Under the pieces are notes generated by a model that had not been told where the DNA came from, did no database searches, and worked only from the letters and a program-made list of their open reading frames with translations. Both the position numbers and the translations under genes were made by a program. Positions 1 to 5,997 of a stretch of DNA of 10,119 bases are shown here, in pieces; position 1 is the stretch's first letter; every line of letters starts with the position of its first letter. The DNA comes from Minisyncoccota bacterium (GTDB lineage: Bacteria > Patescibacteriota > Minisyncoccia > Minisyncoccales > RBG-13-42-11), in assembly GCA_028687495.1 (NCBI GenBank), contig JAQUAA010000020.1, positions 1-10,119 on the forward strand. Direction: 5' to 3'.

Positions 1-2
1 AT

Positions 3-752
3 TTTGAGATAAATGCCATCGGCACCTTTAACGTCCTAGAAGCGATGAGAAACACCAAAAGCAAGGCGGCAGCTCTCTACTCTTCCACCAATAAAGTCAT
101 GGGGGAACTGCTCTATATCCCTGTTATTGAAAAAAAGAAAAGATACATTTATCGGAATATAAAAGGAGTCAATGAAAAATTTCCCCTCGACTTTCACGGT
201 CCCTACGGCTGCTCGAAAGGCGCCGGCGACCAGTATTTCATAGATTATTCGAGAATTTTCGGCTTAAACACCGTTGTTTTCCGCCAGTCGGGAATCTACG
301 GTCCCCATCAGTTCGGCATAGAAGAACAGGGCTGGCTGGCTTGGTTCTGCAACGCTTTGCTTTTCAACAAACCAGTCACGATCTTCGGCAACGGAAAACA
401 GGTCAGGGACGTTTTGTACGTCGATGATCTGATCAGGGCTTACGATTCCGCCCTGAAAAACATCAAAAAAACTAAGGGCAAGGCCTATAATGTCGGCGGC
501 GGCAGCGCTTTTTCCCTCTCCATCTGGGAATTATTCGATATTTTGGAGAAATTGGGCGGTAAAAAATTCAATTACAAATTCGGGCCCTGGCGGCCAGGCG
601 ACCAAAAAGTTTACATTTCGGACATTGCCAAAGCTAAAAAAGATTTCAATTGGCAGCCCCGCGTTTCTCCGAAACAGGGAGTAAAAAATCTCTATAATTG
701 GATTTGTCAAAACAAAGATCTCATCGAAAAAGCCGGTGTCTTCAAAAAGTAA
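3..752 (+). CDS. CDP-paratose 2-epimerase-like NAD-dependent sugar-nucleotide epimerase (5' end outside window)
   Basis: Extended short-chain dehydrogenase/reductase of the nucleotide-sugar epimerase type. The frame is open from the window edge, so the N-terminal Rossmann glycine motif is missing and 249 C-terminal residues are visible; the first visible ATG (45) is internal. The fragment begins FEINAIGTFNVLEA, the usual NxxGTxNxLEA helix. It then shows SSTNKVMG (residues 27-34), close to the STNKVYG signature typical of CDP-paratose 2-epimerases (tyvelose pathway), and the catalytic pair in YGCSK (Y68, K72). Substrate-domain motifs follow: FRQSGIYGPHQ (93-103) and FGNGKQVRDVLYVDDL (128-143). 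The family uses NAD+ in the cytoplasm to epimerise a CDP-hexose for surface glycans. The stop overlaps the next gene's ATG by one base (TAATG), suggesting translational coupling with the cupin. Family assignment is firm; exact substrate is not, and a UDP- or GDP-sugar epimerase/dehydratase is the alternative. Confidence 0.85.
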   Translation, partial: FEINAIGTFNVLEAMRNTKSKAAALYSSTNKVMGELLYIPVIEKKKRYIYRNIKGVNEKFPLDFHGPYGCSKGAGDQYFIDYSRIFGLNTVVFRQSGIYGPHQFGIEEQGWLAWFCNALLFNKPVTIFGNGKQVRDVLYVDDLIRAYDSALKNIKKTKGKAYNVGGGSAFSLSIWELFDILEKLGGKKFNYKFGPWRPGDQKVYISDIAKAKKDFNWQPRVSPKQGVKNLYNWICQNKDLIEKAGVFKK

Positions 753-1123
753 TGAAAATTAAACTCGAGGAGGACTTCAAGAGGCCGTGGGGCGGGTTTA
801 TTAAGTTTATCGATAACCAGCCCTGCACGGTAAAAATTCTTTTTATTGAAAAAGGCGGAAAGCTATCTCTGCAATTCCATAAATTGAGGGAAGAGTTTTG
901 GTATGTTATCAGCGGAAAAATAAAAGTTAGTCTCGGTAAAAGCCTAAAATCGTTAAAGAAGATAAATCTAAAAGAAGGAGAAAACATCAAAATTCAAAAG
1001 AAATTCCTGCATCGCATAGAAGGAATAAAAAACTCAAAGGTGCTGGAAATCTCCACCGGCAAATTCATCGAGAACGATGAAATAAGGATTGAAGACAAAT
1101 ACGGCAGAAAAAGCCCGAAATAA
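752..1123 (+). CDS. Stand-alone cupin of the mannose-6-phosphate isomerase type II family
   Basis: A 123-residue single-domain cupin resembling the C-terminal phosphomannose isomerase domain of bifunctional ManC/AlgA proteins. Visible signatures are RPWGGF near the N-terminus (11-16), the metal-binding core QFHKLREEFWYVISG (41-55, with H43, E47/E48 and W50), the second cupin histidine H87 in FLHRIEG, and the terminal IEDKYGR motif (113-119). The domain normally binds a divalent metal and interconverts mannose-6-phosphate and fructose-6-phosphate. Stand-alone copies are often of uncertain substrate. The chosen start is the ATG overlapping the epimerase stop; an in-frame ATG at 698 would add 18 residues that only re-read the epimerase gene. 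There is no Shine-Dalgarno, so coupling to the epimerase is likely. The TAA stop ends on the base just before tRNA-Leu. Partnership with the epimerase in sugar-nucleotide synthesis is inferred from context. Confidence 0.85.
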   Translation: MKIKLEEDFKRPWGGFIKFIDNQPCTVKILFIEKGGKLSLQFHKLREEFWYVISGKIKVSLGKSLKSLKKINLKEGENIKIQKKFLHRIEGIKNSKVLEISTGKFIENDEIRIEDKYGRKSPK

Positions 1124-1205
1124 GCGGACGTGGCGGAACTGGAATACGCGTACGGTTCAGGACCGTATGCCTAACGGCTTGTGGGTTCGACTCCCACCGT
1201 CCGCA
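1124..1205 (+). tRNA. tRNA-Leu (anticodon CAG)
   Basis: Complete class II cloverleaf folded by eye. The acceptor stem is GCGGACG (1124-1130) with CGTCCGC (1198-1204), and the discriminator is A1205. The D stem is GCG/CGC (1133-1135, 1147-1149) with GG at 1141-1142. The anticodon stem is TACGG/CCGTA (1151-1155, 1163-1167) around the loop TTCAGGA, giving anticodon CAG at 1158-1160, which reads CUG leucine codons. The long variable arm has stem GCC/GGC (1169-1171, 1176-1178), typical of tRNA-Leu. The T arm is GTGGG-TTCGACT-CCCAC (1181-1197). The 3' CCA is not encoded: the bases after the discriminator are CCT, so the CCA-adding enzyme would be needed. It abuts the cupin stop with no gap and lies 3 bases before the RNase J ATG, so it is probably cut from a polycistronic transcript. 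Confidence 0.97.
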
Positions 1206-1208
1206 CCT

Positions 1209-2888
1209 ATGAAAACACAACAAAATTTAAGGGTTATCCCCCTCGGCGGATTAGGCGAGGTGGGCCGCAATATGATGCTCTTGGAATATCAAGGGAAGAT
1301 TTTGATCATCGACATGGGCCTCAGGATGCCGGGAGAAGACATGCCGGGCATCGACTACATCATTCCCAACATTTCCTGTCTCAAAGAAAAAAGGAAAAAC
1401 GTCTTGGGAGTGGTATTCACTCACGGCCACTACGATCATATCGGAGCCGTGCCTTATTTATTGGAGAAAATCTGGCATCCCAATCTCGAACTGCACGCCT
1501 CTCCCCTGACCCGGGGAATAATCCTGAGAAGACAGGAAGATTTCGCCAATCAGCCGCCTTTGCACATAAACGAGGTGAGAAACGGTTCCAAAATCAAAAT
1601 GGGGCCTTATAAAATTGAATTTTTCCGCCAGAACCACAACATTCCCGATAATCTAGGGCTGTTCATTGAAACGCCTTTGGGCAACATCCTTCATACCTCT
1701 GACTTCAAGTTTGACCCCACGCCGATAAACGATTTGCCGACCGACTTCGCGAAATTAAGAAGATTCGCCAAAAGAGGAATCATGCTTTTGCTTTCCGATT
1801 CCACGGGCGCCGAAGAAGAAAACCATTCTCTTTCTGAAAAAACGATTGAAAAGAACCTGGATGAAATTTTTCACAAGGCACAAGGCAGGATCATTGCCGC
1901 CACTTTCGCCTCCTTGATCAATAGAATCCAGCAGATAATCACCATCTCCGAAAAATACGGCAGAAAAGTGGTGGTCGAAGGTTATTCGATGAAGACCAAC
2001 GTCGAAATCTCCAAGGTTTTAGGCTACATCAAGACGAAAAAGGGAACGCTTATCAACGGCAAGGAAGCAGCGAATTACCCCGATTCGAAAATCAGCATTC
2101 TCTGCACCGGCGCCCAGGGCGAGGGTTCGGCCGTTTTAATGAGAATCGCCCAGAAAGATCATCCTTATTTGAGATTAAAAAAGGGAGATACGGTCATTCT
2201 TTCTTCCTCGGTCATCCCGGGAAACGAAAGAGCAGTCCAGAATTTAAAAGACGACATCCTGCGCCAGGGCTGCCATGTTTTCCATTATAAAATGATGGAT
2301 ATCCATGCCGGAGGCCATGCCCAGCAGGAAGAACTGAAGGAAATGCTCAAAATCATGGAACCCAAGTTCTTCATGCCCATCCACGGCCAGTATTCAATGC
2401 TGGTCAGCCATGCGGAAATAGCCGAAGATCTCGGCATGCAGGAAAAGGACATAGTTGTAGCTGAAAACGGCCAAATCATCAATTTGACTTCGAAGAAGAT
2501 TGAGGTTGAAAAAACGGCAGTGCCTTCAAACTACGTCATGGTTGACGGCCTGGGAATCGGCGACGTGGGAGAAGTCGTCTTGAGAGACAGGCAAATGTTG
2601 TCGCGAGACGGCATGTTCGTCATCGTCGTCGTGGTGGATAAACAAACTGGCAAAGTTAAGGGTTCTCCTGATATAATATCAAGAGGATTCGTTTATCTCA
2701 GGGAATCAAAGGATCTCCTGAGGGACACCCGCAGAAAAGTAGTTGAAATCATCCATCACGCCACGGGTTCTGGCGGAGCGGTAAATTGGAGCTATATCAA
2801 GGATGAAATCAGGAATAAAATAGGTCAGTTCTTTTATACGAGAACGCAAAGAAGGCCGATGATATTACCAGTGGTTATCGAAGTTTAA
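1209..2888 (+). CDS. rnj: Ribonuclease J
   Basis: A 559-residue metallo-beta-lactamase/beta-CASP ribonuclease, close to the usual ~555 of RNase J. This family has 5'-to-3' exonuclease (5'-monophosphate dependent) and endonuclease activity in mRNA decay and rRNA/tRNA maturation. Seen motifs: N-terminal LGGLGEVGRNM (12-22), zinc ligands in THGHYDHIGA (71-80: H72, H74, D76, H77), H143 in QNHNIPD, and D165 in HTSDFKFDP. The beta-CASP region carries SDSTGAE (196-202), ATFASLINR (231-239) and TGAQGEGS (300-307). Motif C is GGHAQQEEL (368-376), followed by PIHGQYSML (390-398), and a C-terminal domain ends in RRPMILPVVIEV. Start: the ATG at 1209 is the only sensible one; the frame is open further upstream but only because it reads through the tRNA. 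There is no Shine-Dalgarno and only 3 bases separate the start from the tRNA. trpS follows after 1 base. Confidence 0.96.
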   Translation: MKTQQNLRVIPLGGLGEVGRNMMLLEYQGKILIIDMGLRMPGEDMPGIDYIIPNISCLKEKRKNVLGVVFTHGHYDHIGAVPYLLEKIWHPNLELHASPLTRGIILRRQEDFANQPPLHINEVRNGSKIKMGPYKIEFFRQNHNIPDNLGLFIETPLGNILHTSDFKFDPTPINDLPTDFAKLRRFAKRGIMLLLSDSTGAEEENHSLSEKTIEKNLDEIFHKAQGRIIAATFASLINRIQQIITISEKYGRKVVVEGYSMKTNVEISKVLGYIKTKKGTLINGKEAANYPDSKISILCTGAQGEGSAVLMRIAQKDHPYLRLKKGDTVILSSSVIPGNERAVQNLKDDILRQGCHVFHYKMMDIHAGGHAQQEELKEMLKIMEPKFFMPIHGQYSMLVSHAEIAEDLGMQEKDIVVAENGQIINLTSKKIEVEKTAVPSNYVMVDGLGIGDVGEVVLRDRQMLSRDGMFVIVVVVDKQTGKVKGSPDIISRGFVYLRESKDLLRDTRRKVVEIIHHATGSGGAVNWSYIKDEIRNKIGQFFYTRTQRRPMILPVVIEV

Positions 2889-2889
2889 T

Positions 2890-3873
2890 ATGAGAGTATT
2901 TTCCGGAATACAACCTACGGGAAAATTGCATATCGGAAATTATTTGGGAGCGATAAAACAGTGGATTGAGCTTCAGGAGAAAAATGAATGCGTTTTCTGC
3001 ATTGTTGATTTGCACGCCTTAACCGTGCCTTACGACCCGAAAACTCTTCAGGAATTAATCTTGGAAAAGGTGATCGTTTATCTCGCCTCAGGCATCAACC
3101 CGGAAAAATCCATAATTTTCGTTCAATCCTCGGTCAAAGAACATTCGGAATTGGCCTGGCTGTTGAATACCATAACTCCCTTGGGCGACTTAGCCAGAAT
3201 GACTCAATATAAGGAAAAGTCGAAGAAATTCGAAAAAAATCTCAATGCCGGCCTCTTAAACTACCCCATCTTAATGGCGGCTGACATTCTTTTGTATCAG
3301 ACCGACCTGGTTCCCGTCGGGGAAGATCAGAAACAACACGTGGAACTGGCCAGAACCATTGCCCGCAAATTCAACCAAAAATTCGGCGAGGTTTTCAAGA
3401 TTCCCGAGGTAAGATTGCCCAAAGCCGGAGCCAGGATAATGAGCCTGCAGAATCCAGCCAAAAAAATGTCAAAGACCGACGGCCCGGAAAGCTATATCGG
3501 CCTTTTTGACGAACCGGAAGAAATAAGAACGAAAATCATGAGGGCAGTTACAGATACCGGGAAAATCGTAAAATACAACGAGAAATTGAAACCGGGCATT
3601 GCCAATCTCATAACCATCTATTCCCTGTTTTCCGGCAAATCAATAAAAGAAATTGAAAGGAAATTCAAAGGAAAAGGCTATGCTGAATTCAAAAAATCAT
3701 TGGCAGAGCTTCTGGTTGATTCTTTGGAATCTTTCCGCCGGAAAAAGAAAGAACTTCTCACCAGAGAAGTTTACGTCAAAGAAATCTTAAGCCAGGGAAC
3801 GAAAAGAGCTCAGGTTATCGCCCAATCAACCATGCAGGAAGTTAGAAAGAAGATGGGTCTTTTGCCTCATTAA
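2890..3873 (+). CDS. trpS: Tryptophanyl-tRNA synthetase (tryptophan--tRNA ligase)
   Basis: A 327-residue class I aminoacyl-tRNA synthetase, the usual bacterial TrpRS length. It charges tRNA-Trp with tryptophan at the expense of ATP in the cytoplasm. N-terminal FSGIQPTGKLHIGNYLGAI (4-22) holds the HIGH-like signature HIGN (14-17). The tryptophan pocket region ADILLYQTDLVPVGEDQKQH (131-150) includes D132. The second ATP-binding signature KMSKT is at 192-196, inside NPAKKMSKTDGPES. The C-terminal helical domain with the anticodon-binding region runs to the end. The start codon comes one base after the RNase J stop, without a Shine-Dalgarno, so expression probably depends on read-through from rnj. 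Its last 48 bases overlap the convergent phosphomannomutase gene on the other strand. I saw no missing key residues. Confidence 0.97.
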   Translation: MRVFSGIQPTGKLHIGNYLGAIKQWIELQEKNECVFCIVDLHALTVPYDPKTLQELILEKVIVYLASGINPEKSIIFVQSSVKEHSELAWLLNTITPLGDLARMTQYKEKSKKFEKNLNAGLLNYPILMAADILLYQTDLVPVGEDQKQHVELARTIARKFNQKFGEVFKIPEVRLPKAGARIMSLQNPAKKMSKTDGPESYIGLFDEPEEIRTKIMRAVTDTGKIVKYNEKLKPGIANLITIYSLFSGKSIKEIERKFKGKGYAEFKKSLAELLVDSLESFRRKKKELLTREVYVKEILSQGTKRAQVIAQSTMQEVRKKMGLLPH

Positions 3874-5196
3874 TTCCTTCGTTTTTGCTTCAACCACCAA
3901 ACGGACCAATGACTCAGTGTGCGAAGGACGAACGTTAAACCACCAGTCGGGAAAATCTACTCTCAAACCGTCCATCTTCAAAATCTTCCCCCCTTTAAAT
4001 TTATTCTCTAAGGTCTTTATGACCTTTTTTTTATTTTTAACCTTAAAATTTAATTCCCCTGAGTTATAATATTTTTGAAACGGTTTAATTAATTCGGAAA
4101 ACATTTTTTTTGTTTTTGAAAGTTCTTCTAAGATTTTGAATAAAACGAAAAAGGGAGATTCTACAAAATAATGCTCACGGTAATAAAAATGAGCTGAAGT
4201 CTCGCCTCCGAATAAAATGTTTTCTTTTCTCATTTTTCTTTTTATATTCGAATGACCGACTTTCCAGATTATGGCCTTTCCCCCAGCTCCTCTTATTGTT
4301 TCAGGAACTATTTTGCTTTGATTTATAGTATAAAGAATTTTTTCGTTGGGATGTTCTTTTAACAGAATCGAGGATATCAAAGCGCTGATAATCGACGGCT
4401 GAACAAGACTGCCTTTTTCATTTAGGAAAACGATTCTATCTCCGTCGCCGTCAAACGCTACTCCCAAATCGGCTTTTCTCTTTAAAACTTCCTCTTTAAG
4501 TTTTTTTAGATTCTTCTCCTTAGTACAGTCCAATGACCGATTAGGAAAGTTACTATTTAATTTCGGAAAAAGATGGAAAATTCTAATCTTCTTTTTTTTG
4601 AAAATCTCGGGGATAATAATGCCGGTCGGCGCATTACCAGTATCAATTATAACTTTAAGTGGTGAAATTTTTTTAGAATTAAATTCTTTTATAATAAATT
4701 TCAGATATTCATTCAAAATGCTTTTTCTGATTAATTTACCTCTTCTTAAACATTTTAATTTTGTTTTTTTGGCACTGATTACCATTTTTTTAATTTCCGA
4801 TAACCCAGTTTGGGAATCAATTGGAAAGGGCACTTCCCGACTCAATTTGAAACCATTATATACTTTCGGAAGATGAGAAGCAGTAATCATTAAACCAGCA
4901 TCATCAAATCTATAATGTTGAGAGGCAAAATAAAACATGGGAGCCGTACAAATTCCTAAAGAGACGACGTTGACCCCCGAATTCATAATTCCCTCTGTTA
5001 TTCCCTTGAATAAAACAGGGGAAGAAAGTCGATTATCCTGCCCGACTAAAATATCCAGTTTTTTAATCGCTCTTCTTTTTCTTCTGATGAATTCGGCGAA
5101 AGACAAACCTATTTTATAGGCAATTTCTTCATTGATCTCTCCTGGATATCGACCTCGAATATCGTAAGCTCTAAAAATGTCTAGGTTGATTCTCAT
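3826..5196 (-). CDS. Phosphomannomutase/phosphoglucomutase (alpha-D-phosphohexomutase family)
   Basis: A 456-residue alpha-D-phosphohexomutase, normal length. The family interconverts hexose 6-phosphate and 1-phosphate, feeding GDP-mannose or glucose-derived glycans. The N-terminus FRAYDIRG (8-15) is the classic ManB/AlgC start. Catalytic-serine loop: MITASHLP (103-110, S107). Mg-binding loop: FDGDGDR (248-254). Sugar-binding loop: GGETSAH (330-336), preceded by KVGHSNIKRKM. Phosphate-binding loop: RPSHTES (423-429). Three of the four loops depart from the usual TASHNP, GGExSGH and RPSNTEP. The loop scaffold remains intact, so it may still be active. The gene is AT-rich compared with rnj and trpS. 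It ends in TGA, the only TGA stop here, and its last 48 bases overlap trpS. It diverges from the HAD gene across 27 bases, with no Shine-Dalgarno. A phosphoglucosamine mutase is less likely given the FRAYDIRG start. Confidence 0.93.
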   Translation of the reverse strand: MRINLDIFRAYDIRGRYPGEINEEIAYKIGLSFAEFIRRKRRAIKKLDILVGQDNRLSSPVLFKGITEGIMNSGVNVVSLGICTAPMFYFASQHYRFDDAGLMITASHLPKVYNGFKLSREVPFPIDSQTGLSEIKKMVISAKKTKLKCLRRGKLIRKSILNEYLKFIIKEFNSKKISPLKVIIDTGNAPTGIIIPEIFKKKKIRIFHLFPKLNSNFPNRSLDCTKEKNLKKLKEEVLKRKADLGVAFDGDGDRIVFLNEKGSLVQPSIISALISSILLKEHPNEKILYTINQSKIVPETIRGAGGKAIIWKVGHSNIKRKMRKENILFGGETSAHFYYREHYFVESPFFVLFKILEELSKTKKMFSELIKPFQKYYNSGELNFKVKNKKKVIKTLENKFKGGKILKMDGLRVDFPDWWFNVRPSHTESLVRLVVEAKTKELMRQKTHLLSNFLHG

Positions 5197-5223
5197 ATTA
5201 ATTTAGTATATCATAAATTTATT
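5197..5223. promoter_or_regulatory. Divergent promoter region with overlapping back-to-back -10 elements
   Basis: This 27-base gap between two divergently read start codons is almost pure A/T. On the plus strand TATCAT (5209-5214) matches the -10 consensus at 5 of 6 bases and lies 9 bases before the HAD ATG. On the minus strand TATACT (5210 down to 5205) also matches 5 of 6 and lies 8 bases before the phosphomannomutase ATG. The hexamers overlap by two bases. The region is quasi-palindromic around 5209/5210, with arms AATTTA (5200-5205) and TAAATT (5214-5219). Both transcripts would begin at or within a few bases of the start codon, so both would be essentially leaderless. The hexamers are read directly; promoter function is inferred, and AT-rich DNA yields such matches easily. 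Confidence 0.5.
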
Positions 5224-5991
5224 ATGCTAAATAAAGAAATACCCCAACAAGAACTAAATAAGTTAAAAATGGTGGTCCTAGACTCAGATGGAGTTTCTCT
5301 CCCAAGAGGAACCGATATTCTTGAGAAAGAAGGTTCTGATTTTTATCAGGCCGTAATTAAAACCAATAAAATAACGGATCGACTTGCCGAAAAACTCAAT
5401 CGGCTTAAAAAACGAATGAAAGTTTGTGTATCTTCGGGCCGTGGCTTAATTTACCTTCAAAGTATGTACGGCAAAATCCTCGGAGAAGGCACCATTCTGC
5501 AGGCAGAAAACGGCAATCTATCCTTGATTGAAGGTAGAATAATGCAGCATTTCGAGTATAAGGAAAAATATTTCAAGAAGTTGGCCACAATTAGAGAAGA
5601 AATAAAAAAATTACCAATTAAAGGTTTTGAACCAAAACAATTTATTATGAGCGTTCATGCAGAACGAGAAATACCCGAGGTTTACGAAATTGTTAAAAGG
5701 AATGACCCAGAAAACGAATTAAAAGTGATGTGGAATGGAGAGGCTTTTGATATTCAGAAAAAAATTGTCTCGAAAGGTGAGGGTTTAAAAAGATTGATGC
5801 AAGAACTTAAAATCCAAAAAGAAGAAACGATTGCTATAGGAGATAGAATAAACGACAAGGAGTTAATTGAAGTAGCCGGAATTGGAATTTCGGCTGATGC
5901 TGATAAATTAAAAGCTGACTATTGGACAACAGGAGAAGAATTAGGCGGAGAAGTTTTGGTAGAATATTTACTGAAAAATCTTAATTTATAA
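5224..5991 (+). CDS. HAD-superfamily (type IIB, Cof-like) phosphatase of unknown substrate
   Basis: A 255-residue HAD hydrolase with all four catalytic motifs. Motif I is VVLDSDGV (17-24; nucleophile D20, acid/base D22). Motif II is VCVSSGRG (67-74, S70). Motif III lysine is K184 in VSKGEGLKRLM. Motif IV is IAIGDRINDKEL (203-214, D207 and D211). The cap between motifs II and III is the alpha/beta C2B type of Cof phosphatases, sucrose-6-phosphatase and mannosyl-3-phosphoglycerate phosphatase. Motif I has valine after DxDG where these relatives usually have threonine. It probably removes phosphate from a small cytoplasmic sugar phosphate. Divergence from a phosphomannomutase hints at hexose or mannose metabolism, but the substrate cannot be read from sequence. 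AT-rich like its divergent neighbour. ychF starts 6 bases after the stop. Confidence 0.88.
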   Translation: MLNKEIPQQELNKLKMVVLDSDGVSLPRGTDILEKEGSDFYQAVIKTNKITDRLAEKLNRLKKRMKVCVSSGRGLIYLQSMYGKILGEGTILQAENGNLSLIEGRIMQHFEYKEKYFKKLATIREEIKKLPIKGFEPKQFIMSVHAEREIPEVYEIVKRNDPENELKVMWNGEAFDIQKKIVSKGEGLKRLMQELKIQKEETIAIGDRINDKELIEVAGIGISADADKLKADYWTTGEELGGEVLVEYLLKNLNL

Positions 5992-5997
5992 TTGTTT

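Noticed and set aside
1089..1208. In-frame upstream extension of RNase J by 40 residues
   Set aside because: The extra codons read through the tRNA-Leu gene and the end of the cupin gene. RNase J homology begins a few residues after the ATG at 1209.
1097..1967. Repeated 15-mer AAATACGGCAGAAAA at 1097 and 1953
   Set aside because: Both copies encode the common KYGRK peptide in unrelated proteins (cupin and RNase J); chance plus codon preference explains them.
3876..3927. Inverted repeat CCTTCG (3876-3881) / CGAAGG (3922-3927) after trpS as a terminator
   Set aside because: The arms are 40 bases apart, lie inside the phosphomannomutase coding region, and are not followed by a T-tract on either strand.
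4598..4876. Plus-strand open frame within the phosphomannomutase gene
   Set aside because: It is antisense to a gene with clear family motifs, has no recognisable domain, and its hydrophobic composition follows from the AT-rich opposite strand.
5992..5997. TTG at 5992 as the start of YchF
   Set aside because: It adds only two residues and abuts the HAD stop; the ATG at 5998 gives the normal distance to the Walker A motif.
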